A DNA stretch of 52,000 nucleotides from Dehalococcoidia bacterium (GCA_020847985.1 JADLBC010000047.1:1-52000), one strand, 5' to 3'. Counted from the stretch's first letter, positions 15,436 to 24,215 are shown. The notes: generated by a model from the letters alone, not told the origin. Program-made: numbers and translations.

Positions 15436-16218
15436 ATGGCTACGTTGCAGGGCAAGACCGCTCTTATCTTCGGCCTCGCGAATGACCGGTCGATCGCGTG
15501 GGGCATCTCCCAGGCGCTCCACCGCGAAGGCGCCACGCTCGGCTTCTCCTATGCGGGGCCGGTCATCGAAAAGCGCATGCGGCCGCTCGCCGAAAGCCTC
15601 GGCGCGACCTTCATCGAACCCTGCGACGTGAGCAGCGACGCCGATATCGACCAGGTGATGGCGCGGGCGAAGGACACCTTCGGCACCATCGACATCCTCA
15701 TCCACTCCGTCGCCTTCGCCCGCCAGGAGGACCTCAAGGGCCGCTTCATCGATACGAGCCGCGAAGGCTTCCTGCTCGCTCACGAGATCTCGGCGTATTC
15801 GATGCTGGGGCTGGCGCGCGCGGCGCGGCCGCTCATGCCGGACGGCGGCGCGATGCTCACGCTCACCTACTACGGCGCCGAAAAGGTCGTGCCCAAGTAC
15901 AACGTAATGGGCGTGGCGAAGGCTTCGCTGGAGGCGACGGTGCGCTACCTGGCGGCCGACCTCGGGCCCGAAGGCATCCGCGTGAACGCGATCAGCGCCG
16001 GCCCCATTCGCACCCTCGCGGCAAGCGGCATCAGCGGCTTCCGCAGCTATCTGAAGACGTTCGCCGATAGCGCGCCGCTGCGCCGCAACATCACCATCGA
16101 CGATGTCGGGGCCACGGCTGCCTTCCTCTGCGGCGATGGCGCGCGCTCCATCACGGGCGAAGTGCTCTACGTGGACGCCGGCTACAACATCATGGGCATG
16201 GAAACGCCCGAGGAGTGA
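15436..16218 (+). CDS. fabI: Enoyl-[acyl-carrier-protein] reductase FabI
   Basis: A 260-residue NAD(P)H-dependent enoyl-ACP reductase, the last step of each fatty acid elongation cycle. It has the FabI-type cofactor motif [13 protein letters not shown] (replacing the SDR TGxxxGIG), the catalytic Tyr155 and Lys162 in [13 protein letters not shown], and the substrate-loop [13 protein letters not shown]. It is the usual target of triclosan-type inhibitors. Start ATG 15436 has no ribosome site but a correctly placed -10 box, so it is probably leaderless. It converges on the ABC1 kinase gene. Confidence 0.96.
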   Translation: MATLQGKTALIFGLANDRSIAWGISQALHREGATLGFSYAGPVIEKRMRPLAESLGATFIEPCDVSSDADIDQVMARAKDTFGTIDILIHSVAFARQEDLKGRFIDTSREGFLLAHEISAYSMLGLARAARPLMPDGGAMLTLTYYGAEKVVPKYNVMGVAKASLEATVRYLAADLGPEGIRVNAISAGPIRTLAASGISGFRSYLKTFADSAPLRRNITIDDVGATAAFLCGDGARSITGEVLYVDAGYNIMGMETPEE

Positions 16219-16233
16219 CGCTCGCCGCGAGCG
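16219..16233. terminator. Short hairpin between convergent genes
   Basis: CGCTCG, CCG loop, CGAGCG. Six-bp stem without a T-run; weak terminator candidate. Confidence 0.3.
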
Positions 16234-16242
16234 GCCCGGCTA

Positions 16243-17556
16243 CTACGGTGCGTGGCCGGCGGCGCCGCTCGCTTCCTTCGCGAGAGCGCGTTCGGCGAAG
16301 GGCCGAAGCATCTCCATCGGCGTGAGCGGCGCACCCAGCGAGCTGCAGACGCCGCGGAGCAAGCCCACCACGCGCCCGAGAAGCACGAGGTCGCCGGGGA
16401 TGGCACGCACCGGGTTGCGGGCGAGCGCGTTGTCCTGGCGCCTTCCCGGGAAGAGGCCGCCGCCGGGGCTCGTGGGCGGGCGCGCGCCGAAGAAGAGCTG
16501 CATGAGCGCCATCACCTCGTCCGGGTCGGAGCTGGCCGTCTTCACGCCGAGCTCATCGAAGGCGGCGAGCACGCCCACGAGGTCGCGTGAGGAAGCCGCC
16601 ATCACGAGCCGCGCGAACGCCAGCCGCGGCACGTCCGGCAGCTCCTTCGTCAGCCCGAAATCGAGCAGGCCCACGCCGCCCTCAGGGAGGAGCAGGATGT
16701 TGCCGGGGTGCGGGTCGGCCTGGAAGAGGCCATCGACCATGATCTGGTGCCCGTAGGCGTCGGCGATGGTCTGCGCGATGGCCGGGCCATCGATGTCCTC
16801 CGGGTGTTTGCCCGCTTCCAACAGCCGCCGCCCATCGAGGTACTCCGTGACCACGACGCGGCGCGCGACCATCTCATCGATGACGCGCGGCACGGTGATG
16901 TGTGGGATATGAGCGAGGTTGGCACGCACGCGGCGCGTCATCTCCGCCTCGCGCACGAAGTCCACTTCGAGCGGCACCTGGCGGCCCACTTCGTTCACGA
17001 CGGCGCGGAAATCGAAACGCGGCTCGCGCCGGGCGACGATGCCGACGATGGTGCGAAGGTTCCGGATGTCGAGCTTCACGAGGCCGCCGACCTCGGGGTA
17101 TTGCACCTTCACCACCACCTCGCGGCCATCGTGCAGGAGCGCGCGATGGGCCTGCGCGAGCGACGCCGCGCCGATAGGGGTGTCGTCAAAGCGCGCGAAG
17201 AGGTCATCGACGGGCCGCTGCAACTCCGCCTGGATGGTGGCGCGCACGGTCGCGACGGGGCGCGCGGGCACGCGGTCCTGCAGTCGGCTGAGCGAACGCG
17301 TGTAGGCGGGCGGCACGACATCAGCGCGCGTGCCGATGAACTGCCCGGCCTTGATGTAGAGCCCCTTCAGGTCGACCGCCATGTGGTAGAGCCGCTCGGC
17401 CTCGGATTCGTGGCGGGCGTTCCAGGCGGCCTCGGCCGCTTCCGGCGAAAGGTTCCGCGTCTTGCGCTGGGTGCGCTTGTAGCCGAGGTAGATACGCGCG
17501 CCGGTGCGCGCCACGCGCGCCGAACGCCGCACCCGGCGGATGTGTTCGAATGCCAT
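16243..17556 (-). CDS. ABC1/UbiB family atypical kinase
   Basis: A 437-residue ABC1/ADCK/UbiB protein. Diagnostic motifs are YIKAGQFIGTRAD (KxGQ), PIGAASLAQAHRA (the Ala-rich loop replacing the Gly-rich loop), VVVKVQYP (Lys), QADPHPGNILL and LLDFGLTK (metal DFG). Family members act in isoprenoid quinone or lipid metabolism as ATPases with atypical kinase folds; the substrate here is unknown. ATG 17556 lies exactly 6 bases after CATGCT, the same box as obgE. A longer frame into repeat DNA was rejected. No ubiquinone genes are adjacent. Confidence 0.92.
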   Translation of the reverse strand: MAFEHIRRVRRSARVARTGARIYLGYKRTQRKTRNLSPEAAEAAWNARHESEAERLYHMAVDLKGLYIKAGQFIGTRADVVPPAYTRSLSRLQDRVPARPVATVRATIQAELQRPVDDLFARFDDTPIGAASLAQAHRALLHDGREVVVKVQYPEVGGLVKLDIRNLRTIVGIVARREPRFDFRAVVNEVGRQVPLEVDFVREAEMTRRVRANLAHIPHITVPRVIDEMVARRVVVTEYLDGRRLLEAGKHPEDIDGPAIAQTIADAYGHQIMVDGLFQADPHPGNILLLPEGGVGLLDFGLTKELPDVPRLAFARLVMAASSRDLVGVLAAFDELGVKTASSDPDEVMALMQLFFGARPPTSPGGGLFPGRRQDNALARNPVRAIPGDLVLLGRVVGLLRGVCSSLGAPLTPMEMLRPFAERALAKEASGAAGHAP

Positions 17557-17562
17557 TCGCGA

Positions 17563-17568
17563 AGCATG
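17563..17568 (-). promoter_or_regulatory. -10 box of the ABC1 kinase gene (leaderless)
   Basis: CATGCT on the minus strand, six bases before the ATG. Confidence 0.45.
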
Positions 17569-17570
17569 GG

Positions 17571-17740
17571 GGAGGAATGAGGACTGAGGAATGAGGAATG
17601 AGGCGCGGGGCTCGAGGCTCGAGGCCCGAGGCCCGAGGCGGGACAACCCCGGGGGCGGCTGGCTCGCGGCGGGGTTGCCGACTCAGCACTCAGGACTCAG
17701 CACTCAGCACTCCCTTGGAACTGGGAACCGGGAACTAAGA
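17571..17740. repeat. Full composite element (E-B-core-F-A)
   Basis: Class E GAGGAAT/GAGGACT 17571-17601, class B GGCTCGA/GGCCCGA 17608-17639, GGGACAACCCC and GCGGGGTTGCC, class F CTCAGCA/CTCAGGA 17681-17711, class A GGGAACT/GGGAACC 17716-17736. It lies between divergent genes, with a promoter at each end. Confidence 0.93.
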
Positions 17741-17742
17741 AC

Positions 17743-17748
17743 TATACT
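17743..17748 (+). promoter_or_regulatory. -10 box of the DinB gene (leaderless)
   Basis: TATACT, six bases before ATG 17755; the upstream region is a class A array. Confidence 0.65.
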
Positions 17749-17754
17749 GTTCGC

Positions 17755-18258
17755 ATGTCCACTTCTGGTCTGATCGACCGCCTCGCCGCTACGCCTCGCA
17801 CGCTCGCCATCCTTGCCGTGGAGGCGACGGAGGAGGCGATGGATACGGCGCCCGCGGGCGGCTGGAGCCCGCGCACGGTGATCGCGCACTTCCGCGACGA
17901 TGAGTACCTCTGCATGCGTGCCGCGCTCGAACGGATGCTCGCCGAGGACGACCCGGAGGTGCGCTTCATCGAGGGCGACGACTGGGAACCGGGCCGCAAC
18001 CGCACGCGCGACCGCCGCGACCAGCTGCTCGCGGATTTCGCCCTGCAGCGCCAGGCGAGCATTTCGATCCTGCGCATGCTGCGGCCCGAGGATTGGCGGC
18101 GGATGGGCCACATGCCGGGGATGCCGCCCTTCACCGTGGAGTCGTTCGTGCGCGGATGGGTCCGGCACGACGACGAGCACATCGCGCAGCTGGAGGCGGC
18201 GCTGGGTACGACGCTCGACGAAGTGCTCGAACGGCGCAGCCGCATTCCCGTGGAGTAG
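17755..18258 (+). CDS. DinB/YfiT-like four-helix protein
   Basis: A 167-residue DinB_2-type four-helix bundle. The metal-binding histidines are seen in VIAHFRDDE (end of helix 2) and WVRHDDEHIAQLE (helix 4), about 100 residues apart. Relatives are divalent-metal proteins, some of them thiol-dependent S-transferases (bacillithiol or mycothiol). The thiol and substrate here are unknown. ATG 17755 sits exactly where transcription from TATACT should begin. It converges on an acetyltransferase gene, with 3 bases between stops. Confidence 0.88.
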   Translation: MSTSGLIDRLAATPRTLAILAVEATEEAMDTAPAGGWSPRTVIAHFRDDEYLCMRAALERMLAEDDPEVRFIEGDDWEPGRNRTRDRRDQLLADFALQRQASISILRMLRPEDWRRMGHMPGMPPFTVESFVRGWVRHDDEHIAQLEAALGTTLDEVLERRSRIPVE

Positions 18259-18261
18259 GCG

Positions 18262-18783
18262 CTATCGCGGGCCGGGGAGCAGCAGTTCCATCGTGGTCGA
18301 ATCGAGCCAGCGGCCGAACTTGAAGCCGACCTCGTGGAGGGTGCCCACGGGCTGGAAGCCGAAGCCGCGGTGCAGTTCGATGCTCGCGACGTTCGAGCTT
18401 TCGATGATGGCCAGCACGTTGCGCATGCCGAGGTCGCGCGCGGCCGCCACCACCGGCGCGAGCAGCGCGCGCCCCGCACCCATGCGGTGCACCGCCGGGT
18501 CGACGTAGATCGTGTCCTCGCGGGTGAAGCGGTAGCCCGACTTCTGGCGGTACCAGGAGAGGTAGCTGAAGCCCACGACCGCGCCCGCGCGGATGGCCAC
18601 GAAGACCGGCGTGGTGGCATCGGTGACGTGGTCGTTCCACCAGAGTTCGCGGCGCGAAAAAGGCCAGGGCGCTTCGTCCCAGGTGGCCGTGCCCGTGAGG
18701 ATCGCGTCGTTGTAGATGCGATGGATGCCGGGCAGGTCGGCTTCGCGCGCGGGGCGAATTTCGAAATTCGCGGAGAGGCCCAT
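18262..18783 (-). CDS. GNAT N-acetyltransferase (phosphinothricin/methionine sulfoximine type)
   Basis: A 173-residue GNAT enzyme that should transfer acetyl from acetyl-CoA to an amino group. Sequence features of the Pat/MddA group: IRPAREADLPGIHRIYNDAI, TATWDE near residue 33, GFSYLSWYRQKSGYRFTREDTIYV, and the CoA loop HRMGAGRALLAPVV. These relatives acetylate phosphinothricin or methionine sulfoximine, but generic amino-acid acetylation is as likely. ATG 18783 lies 7 bases after TAGGCT on the minus strand. Confidence 0.9.
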   Translation of the reverse strand: MGLSANFEIRPAREADLPGIHRIYNDAILTGTATWDEAPWPFSRRELWWNDHVTDATTPVFVAIRAGAVVGFSYLSWYRQKSGYRFTREDTIYVDPAVHRMGAGRALLAPVVAAARDLGMRNVLAIIESSNVASIELHRGFGFQPVGTLHEVGFKFGRWLDSTTMELLLPGPR

Positions 18784-18790
18784 GCCCGCG

Positions 18791-18796
18791 AGCCTA
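18791..18796 (-). promoter_or_regulatory. -10 box of the acetyltransferase gene
   Basis: TAGGCT on the minus strand, 7 bases before the ATG. Confidence 0.45.
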
Positions 18797-18852
18797 CCCT
18801 GCGCGCGTTTCGCGGGTGTTACGGGCGGCCAACGCGAGGCGCGGCCGCGGTG

Positions 18853-20379
18853 TCACTCCTCTTTGCGCTCCTCGCGCGGCCTGCCCGGGGTTGGGGCATC
18901 GCCGGAGCGCCGGAAGACGCGCGTGGGCCCGCCCTGCGGGGGAATCCCCGGCGGCGGCCCGCCTCCGCGATCGCGGCGGGGCGCGCGGCGTCCTTCGCCC
19001 TGCGCGGGCGTGCCATCGCCGGGGCCCTGGCCGCGTGGTGGGCGTGGTTCCCGGGGTGTGCGCGGTGCGCCCTCGCCAGGAGCCTGCCCGCGCGGAGGAC
19101 GTGGCTCGCGCGGTTCGCGGGGTGCACCCTCGTCGGGAGCCTGCCCGCGCGGGGGACGTGGTTCGCGCGGTTCGCGTGGGGTGCCGTCGCCGGGGGCCTG
19201 TCCGCGTGGGGGCCGCAGCTCGCGTGGTTCGCGGCGTTCGCCCCGCTGCGGCGGCGGTACACCCTCGGAGGGCTGTGGGCGTCCGCCACGTCCGCGGCCG
19301 CGCGGCGGCGATGGCGCCTGCTCGGATGGGGCGCCCTGCGCGGTGTTCGGGGCGGGTGTCGAAGGCGCCGGCCGGCCGCGCATCTCCTTGCGAGGGCCAC
19401 CCCCGGGGAGGCGTCCGCGGCCCACGGGTTCGCGCCGTTCCCAGCTCTCTTCCTCGGCCTCGGGGCCGGCCAGGTCGCGTTCGTCGGCTTCGATGAGCCC
19501 CTGCGAGATGGCGTCGGCGCGGCTGATGCTCGGCGGCGGGTCGCCCGCCTTCGATGCCGGGTCCCAGCGCACCACCGTCCCCAGGTCGCGGTCGCCCACT
19601 TCGATGCGCTGCCCTTCGACAACGAGAGTGACGGAGCGGCGGAGGATGTTGAGGCCGATGACCTTGCCTTCGCCCGTGGGGGTGCTGCAGCGCTGCCCCA
19701 GTTTCGGCAGCGTTTTGCGCATCTCCTTGTAGCCTTCCTCTTCGTACGAAAGGCAGCAGAGGAGCCGCCCGCAGAGGCCGCTGATCTTCTGCGGGTTGAG
19801 GGGCAGGTCCTGCTCCTTCGCCATGCGGATGGAGATGCTGGGGAAGGTCGCGAGCCAGTTCGCGCAGCACAGTTCGCGCCCGCAGATGCCATAGCCGCCG
19901 GCGTTGCGGGCGCGGTCGCGGTCGCCGATCTGGCGCATGTCGACCTTCACGCCGAGGCGGTCGCCGGCGCGGCGAACCATGTCGCGGTAGTCGAGCCGTT
20001 CGTCGCTGGCGAAGGTAAGGGTCAGGCGCCGTCCATCGAGGGTGAACTCGGCGGAATCGAGGTGGGCGGGAAACCCGGCATCCGTCGCGACGGCGCGCGC
20101 CTCCAGCAGGGCCTCGCGGGCGCGCTGGCGAAGGGCATCCATGCGGCGGATGTCGGCTTCGGTGGCGAGCCGCAGGATGGGCTTCAGCTCATCGCGGTTC
20201 AGTTCGTTGACCACCACTTCGCCGGGCGCGATGACGATGCGGCCGATCTCGGGGCCGCGGCTGGTCTCGACGACGACGTATTCGCCGGCCTCGAGCCGCA
20301 TGCCGGCGGTATCGAAGTAGAAGATCTTGCCGGCGTTCCGGAACCGGACGCCTGCAACATCGTGCAATGGTTCACGCAT
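18853..20379 (-). CDS. ricT: RicT (PSP1/YaaT) regulator with a long repetitive tail
   Basis: A 508-residue protein. Residues 1-275 are a PSP1/RicT domain; RicA, RicF and RicT of Bacillus form the Fe-S Y-complex that modulates RNase Y. The Fe-S cysteine clusters GICGRELCC (164-172) and GLCGRLLCC (201-209) are present. Residues about 300-508 are disordered, Pro/Arg/Gly-rich, with four tandem 19-residue repeats at 383-458, a tail absent from the roughly 275-residue Bacillus protein. The start ATG overlaps the end of holB by 8 bases, the classical holB-yaaT order, so they are one operon. RicA and RicF genes are not seen nearby. Confidence 0.92.
   Translation of the reverse strand: MREPLHDVAGVRFRNAGKIFYFDTAGMRLEAGEYVVVETSRGPEIGRIVIAPGEVVVNELNRDELKPILRLATEADIRRMDALRQRAREALLEARAVATDAGFPAHLDSAEFTLDGRRLTLTFASDERLDYRDMVRRAGDRLGVKVDMRQIGDRDRARNAGGYGICGRELCCANWLATFPSISIRMAKEQDLPLNPQKISGLCGRLLCCLSYEEEGYKEMRKTLPKLGQRCSTPTGEGKVIGLNILRRSVTLVVEGQRIEVGDRDLGTVVRWDPASKAGDPPPSISRADAISQGLIEADERDLAGPEAEEESWERREPVGRGRLPGGGPRKEMRGRPAPSTPAPNTAQGAPSEQAPSPPRGRGRGGRPQPSEGVPPPQRGERREPRELRPPRGQAPGDGTPREPREPRPPRGQAPDEGAPREPREPRPPRGQAPGEGAPRTPREPRPPRGQGPGDGTPAQGEGRRAPRRDRGGGPPPGIPPQGGPTRVFRRSGDAPTPGRPREERKEE
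19006..19233 (-). repeat. Four 57-bp tandem repeats in the ricT tail
   Basis: Four in-frame copies encode 19-residue units of the form REPREPRPPRGQAPGEGAP with few differences between copies. Codon differences show that the array is not a recent perfect duplication. Confidence 0.93.
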
Positions 20380-21475
20380 GGGATGCGGTATCTTCCTGGA
20401 CGGGTCCCCCCAGTGTACTTCGCGGGAAGCTCAGGAGCATAAGGTCGATTGCGGCCCGCGCCATGACCTGGGCCTGGAGGTCGTCGCGGGCGCGCTGTAC
20501 GGCGCGCAGGGCGGCCGTCGCGCCCACCACGTCGGCGCGGGCGACGGTGGCGGCGGGGCCCTGGCCGGAAACGCGAGCGGCGGCCCGCAGGCGGTCTTCC
20601 CAGAACGCCTCCCACGCGTCGATTTCGTTGAGCACGGTCGCGCGGTCGCGCCGCCAGCGTTCGGCCATCTCCTCGGAGTAGCGGAAGCGGTCGGCATTCG
20701 AGGCGGTGGCGATCCGTTCGCAGCGTTCGAGGAGCCGTTTGCGCACGCCCATGAGGTCCGGTTCGTTGGCGAAGGCGAGGGCACGGCCCGGGCGTCCACG
20801 GCTGGCGGTGGCGGCCTCGGCGGCGAGCGCGGGCGCGACCCCCCGTTCGACCAGCCCGGCCTCGATCTCGGCGCGCGCGACGGTGTGGACATCGATGCGG
20901 CGGCAGCGGCTGAGGATGGTTTCGATGATCGCCTCGGGCGCGGCCGAAATGAGCGCGAACACCGTGTGCCCGGGCGGCTCCTCCAGCGTCTTGAGGATGG
21001 TATGCGCCGAATCGCGCCCGAACCGTTCGGCCGGGTCGATGAGGATCATCCGGGTACGCGCTTCGAATGGATAGCGCGAAACGAGGTCGATGACGCCGCG
21101 CACCTGGCAGATGCGGATATCGCGCGAGAGCGGGTGGCGTTCGTGCGAAGTCTCGCCGGCGCGCGGACGGCAGAGGGTGTCCCCCGGCGCCAGCGTGATG
21201 ATGTCCGGGTGGGTGCCTTCGTTGATATGGCGGCACGGCCGGCATTCGTTGCAGGGGATGTTGGACACTGCCGGGGGCAGGGCATCGCCGAAGAGCGAGG
21301 CGCCGGCGGGTGGCACGGCACGTTCGCAGTTCAGCAGCTTCGCGTATTCGAGCGCGAGCAAGGTCCGCCCGGTGCCTTCCGGGCCGGCGAGCAGGAGCGC
21401 GTGCGGCGGGTCGGCGCTCTCGGCGAGCGCGTGCAGTTCGCGAAGGATGCCCGGGTGGCCGATGAGTCCACTCAC
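20372..21475 (-). CDS. holB: DNA polymerase III, delta prime subunit
   Basis: A 367-residue clamp-loader AAA+ protein. It has GPEGTGRT (Walker A-like), zinc cysteines C50 (NCERAV) and IPCNECRPC, ILIDPAERF (Walker B region), TLEEPP and the ILSRCRRID (SRC) motif. It forms the clamp loader with delta and tau/gamma to load the beta clamp. GTG 21475 is used: TAGGAT on the minus strand lies exactly six bases upstream, so the mRNA is probably leaderless. The gene overlaps ricT by 8 bases. The dnaX-like Lys in Walker A is Arg here (GTGR), consistent with a delta prime subunit that need not hydrolyse ATP. Confidence 0.9.
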   Translation of the reverse strand: MSGLIGHPGILRELHALAESADPPHALLLAGPEGTGRTLLALEYAKLLNCERAVPPAGASLFGDALPPAVSNIPCNECRPCRHINEGTHPDIITLAPGDTLCRPRAGETSHERHPLSRDIRICQVRGVIDLVSRYPFEARTRMILIDPAERFGRDSAHTILKTLEEPPGHTVFALISAAPEAIIETILSRCRRIDVHTVARAEIEAGLVERGVAPALAAEAATASRGRPGRALAFANEPDLMGVRKRLLERCERIATASNADRFRYSEEMAERWRRDRATVLNEIDAWEAFWEDRLRAAARVSGQGPAATVARADVVGATAALRAVQRARDDLQAQVMARAAIDLMLLSFPRSTLGGPVQEDTASHA

Positions 21476-21481
21476 CGGCCT

Positions 21482-21487
21482 ATCCTA
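21482..21487 (-). promoter_or_regulatory. -10 box of the holB-ricT operon (leaderless GTG)
   Basis: TAGGAT on the minus strand, six bases before GTG 21475. Confidence 0.6.
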
Positions 21488-21533
21488 CGGCGGCGCCGCC
21501 GTTGGCACGCGTGCCCGCTCGGCGGAAGGCGAT

Positions 21534-21725
21534 TTAGCGGGAGTAGCGGCGAGCGGTATCGGCCAGGCGCCACGAATCCTCCAGCGCCTTCTCCTGGTCC
21601 TCGTGCCAGATGCGGCCCCAGAGCCGCCCCAGCATCGTCGAGCCCACATCGACGTGCGGGCGGCTGGTCGCGAAGGCGTGCTCGGTCATGCGCGCGCTGG
21701 CGACGGAGATGTAGTCATCGAACAT
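21534..21725 (-). CDS. Small conserved-looking protein, 63 aa
   Basis: ATG 21725 has a strong GGAGGAG site 6 bases upstream, giving a protein that begins MFDDYISVASARMTEHAF. An in-frame ATG at 21749 adds eight residues but has no comparable site. Codon use is strongly G/C in third positions, like the neighbours. It is 58 bases upstream of holB on the same strand, but holB appears to have its own promoter. The protein has no signal or span; two Trp-rich helical segments (MLGRLWGRIWHED, LEDSWRLADTARR) are likely. Family not recognised. Confidence 0.72.
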   Translation of the reverse strand: MFDDYISVASARMTEHAFATSRPHVDVGSTMLGRLWGRIWHEDQEKALEDSWRLADTARRYSR

Positions 21726-21799
21726 CGGGAACTCCTCCGGGCCGGTCATGGCACCAGCCCACCTGGGAAGATCGTCGGTCCGGTCCGGTTGCTCGCGCG

Positions 21800-21998
21800 G
21801 GAGCGAAAGGGTGAGAGAAGAGAGAAAAGAGGAAGGAGGGAAGGGGTTCGAGGTTCGAGGCTCGAGGCTCGAGGCCGGGGGCAACCCCAGGGGCGACCCG
21901 CTCCCCGCGCGGGGTTGATCCCCTGGGTACCGGGAACTGGGAACCGGGCGCTGGTGCCGTACGCCCTTTTTTCCTTTCTCATATCTCTTTTCTCTCGC
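21800..21998. repeat. Composite element (C-B-core-A-C)
   Basis: Purine class C 21808-21842, class B (GTTCGAG, GCTCGAG) 21845-21873, GGGGGCAACCCC, GGGGTTGATCCCC, class A GGGTACC/GGGAACT 21924-21950, and a class C pyrimidine array 21966-21998. The last array ends 7 bases before the -10 box of the FecR-domain gene. Confidence 0.92.
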
Positions 21999-22005
21999 AA
22001 CCCGC

Positions 22006-22011
22006 TATAGT
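22006..22011 (+). promoter_or_regulatory. -10 box of the FecR/Ig surface protein gene
   Basis: TATAGT. Predicted start site near 22018, giving a leader of about 26 bases with GGAG before ATG 22044. Confidence 0.55.
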
Positions 22012-22043
22012 GCGCGGCTATCTCCAGCGCCGGAGCACGCGAG

Positions 22044-24074
22044 ATGGTACGCGCCCTCAAGTACCTTGCCGCCGTTGCCATCGGCTGTGCCGCCCTCCTC
22101 ACCGGGGCGCCGCATGCCGATGCCGCCTTCCCCCAGCGGGCGTGGACGCTCCCCGAGGCGTGCAATTCGCCCGGTGGGCCACAGGGCGTCACCGCCACGC
22201 TCTTCCCCGATAACAGCGGCCCCGGCGCGTACGTCAACGGCAACTACATCGCCTTCGTGTGTAACTACGGCTTCCAGCGCGGCGCCACGAGCGCGGGCGT
22301 CGCGGTCTCGGTCGACTATTGCGGGGGCACCGCGCTGGCGCCGCGCCGCGAAACCGGCAACTACAACACCCTCGCCGGGCAGTTCACCGTCCGTTCGCAG
22401 CGCTGGATCACCGTCGGTGGCGCGCTCGCGGTCATCGTCGTCTACACGAACGCCGGGCCGGGCGGCGACCATTTCACGACACAGGAGATGGTCACCGGTA
22501 CGACGAACCTGGTGGAATTGAACCGCCCGGGCGGCGCCGTGCCCTGCCCCGGCGGCGGCGCCACGCAGCCCCCCGGCGGTGGCGGCGGCAGCGGCAGCGG
22601 CGGCTGGAGTGTCTCCCTTGCCGCCGATCGCACCAACCTCATCGCCGGCAACGACTTCCAGCTCACGGCCACCGCCAACAAGAACCCTTCGGGCACGGGC
22701 TACCGCGTCTACATCGTGAACCAGACGGAGAACAGCGCCGTCTTCTGCGCGACCACGGCCGTCTGCCTCCACACGGACTTCCTCAACGACCCCGGTTCGC
22801 GGACCTACGTGGCGATGATCGCGAACGCCAGCGGGCAGGACGTGCAGGCGACCTCGGCGCCCATCACCGTCACCTGGAGCGCGTGGAGCGGCACCGTCAC
22901 GCTCACCACGCCCGATACCTCCATCCCCGCGGGCACGACCGTCACGATGACGGCGACGGCGGCACCCTCGATCAGCGGCACCGTGTACGTCATTCGCATC
23001 GAACGCCAGGATGGCAACGGCAAGACCTGCCACGAATCCCCCTGCACCGCCAACGACACCTACGAGTCGGGCATCACGCAGACCTACGTGGCGAAGGTCT
23101 TCAAGGACGACGGCACCGGCCTCCGCGCGACGTCCGCACCGCTCACCATCACCTGGGAGGCGACGCAGGAGTGGGAGGGGCGCGTGAGCCTGCGCGCCAA
23201 CGGCAATATCACGAACGTCGCGACCGGCCGCGCCGTCACCCTTCGCGCCTATGTCGACCCCGGGCTCGAAGGCAGCAACTACATCGTCCAGATCGCCGAG
23301 CTCGTGGGCGCGAACGGCCAACTCCAGTCATGCACCGACCCCGATGCCGACTGCGTGCTCGGCGTCACCTCCGACCGCACGGAAACGCGCCGCTACCAGG
23401 CCCGCGTCGTCCGCCGCGATGGCACCGGCGAGGTCAAAGCTGCAAGCGAAGTGCTGGAGATCAGCTGGGGGCCGGGCGGTTCGCTCACCCCCTGCGAGAA
23501 CTACTGGATTGCCCGCAAGCCCCTGGGCAACGTCACCGTGCTCATCGGCGGCACCATCCGGCGGCCCGTCGCCGCGGGCGACCGCATCTGCCCGGACGAC
23601 GTGGTCGAAACGCCGGACAACGGGTCGGTCGAGGCGGAGTTCTCCGAGCGCGGCTACTGGAACCCGAACTTCGGCAACGCCTACACCAGCCGCATCGGAC
23701 CGAAGTCCCAGGTCTCGATGTGGTTCGGCGAGAACAACGTCTTCGTGACGCACGTGAACCTGAAGGCGGGCGACGCCGAGTTCACCATCCACGGCGCGCC
23801 GCCCTCGGACTTCCGGATCAAGTCACCGACGGCGGTGGCGAGCGTGCGCGGCACCATCGTGTCGATGGCCTACGACCCCACCACCAGGCGGACGACCGTG
23901 CGTTCGCTGGAGAACGACGTCGAAGTCACGCCCACGAACCCGGCGCTCGGCGCCACCATCCTTCACGGGGGCGAACAGGTCAGCGTCGATGCGAGCACAA
24001 AGAGCGCGGTCACGCGCATCGCCGCCACCTTCGCGAACCGCCTCCGCCTCCCCGGCATCGCGGGGGATCGATGA
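22044..24074 (+). CDS. Exported multidomain protein: N-terminal domain, three Ig-like repeats, FecR-like domain
   Basis: A 676-residue exported protein. Signal peptide MVRALKYLAAVAIGC with cleavage near HADA-A. Residues about 25-170 form an unknown beta-rich domain, followed by a Gly/Pro linker. Three Ig-like repeats of about 95 residues follow (about 190-285, 285-380 and 385-480); each ends in a TSAPxTxTW or ASEVLEISW motif and contains a Cys pair. Residues about 490-660 are FecR-like: VRGTIVSMAYD, TTVRSLENDVEV, LHGGEQVSVDA. Here FecR would be an extracellular scaffold, since no sigma factor or TonB receptor is nearby. ATG 22044 has GGAG at 8 bases. No C-terminal anchor is seen. Confidence 0.85.
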   Translation: MVRALKYLAAVAIGCAALLTGAPHADAAFPQRAWTLPEACNSPGGPQGVTATLFPDNSGPGAYVNGNYIAFVCNYGFQRGATSAGVAVSVDYCGGTALAPRRETGNYNTLAGQFTVRSQRWITVGGALAVIVVYTNAGPGGDHFTTQEMVTGTTNLVELNRPGGAVPCPGGGATQPPGGGGGSGSGGWSVSLAADRTNLIAGNDFQLTATANKNPSGTGYRVYIVNQTENSAVFCATTAVCLHTDFLNDPGSRTYVAMIANASGQDVQATSAPITVTWSAWSGTVTLTTPDTSIPAGTTVTMTATAAPSISGTVYVIRIERQDGNGKTCHESPCTANDTYESGITQTYVAKVFKDDGTGLRATSAPLTITWEATQEWEGRVSLRANGNITNVATGRAVTLRAYVDPGLEGSNYIVQIAELVGANGQLQSCTDPDADCVLGVTSDRTETRRYQARVVRRDGTGEVKAASEVLEISWGPGGSLTPCENYWIARKPLGNVTVLIGGTIRRPVAAGDRICPDDVVETPDNGSVEAEFSERGYWNPNFGNAYTSRIGPKSQVSMWFGENNVFVTHVNLKAGDAEFTIHGAPPSDFRIKSPTAVASVRGTIVSMAYDPTTRRTTVRSLENDVEVTPTNPALGATILHGGEQVSVDASTKSAVTRIAATFANRLRLPGIAGDR

Positions 24075-24076
24075 GT

Positions 24077-24213
24077 TACCGGTTCCCAGTTCCGGTTCCC
24101 AGTGGCCAGGGGATCAACCCCGGACGGGGAGCACGGCTCCCCCGGGGTTGCCCCGCCTCGAACCTCGAGCCTCGAGCCTCGAGCCCCATCTCTCCTTCCT
24201 CTTTTCTCTTTTC
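24077..24213. repeat. Full composite element (A-core-B-C)
   Basis: Class A 24078-24108, GGGGATCAACCCC, GGAGCACGGCTCC hairpin, GGGGTTGCCCC, class B TCGAACC/TCGAGCC 24158-24184, class C 24190-24213. It fills the gap between convergent genes. Confidence 0.94.
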
Positions 24214-24215
24214 TC

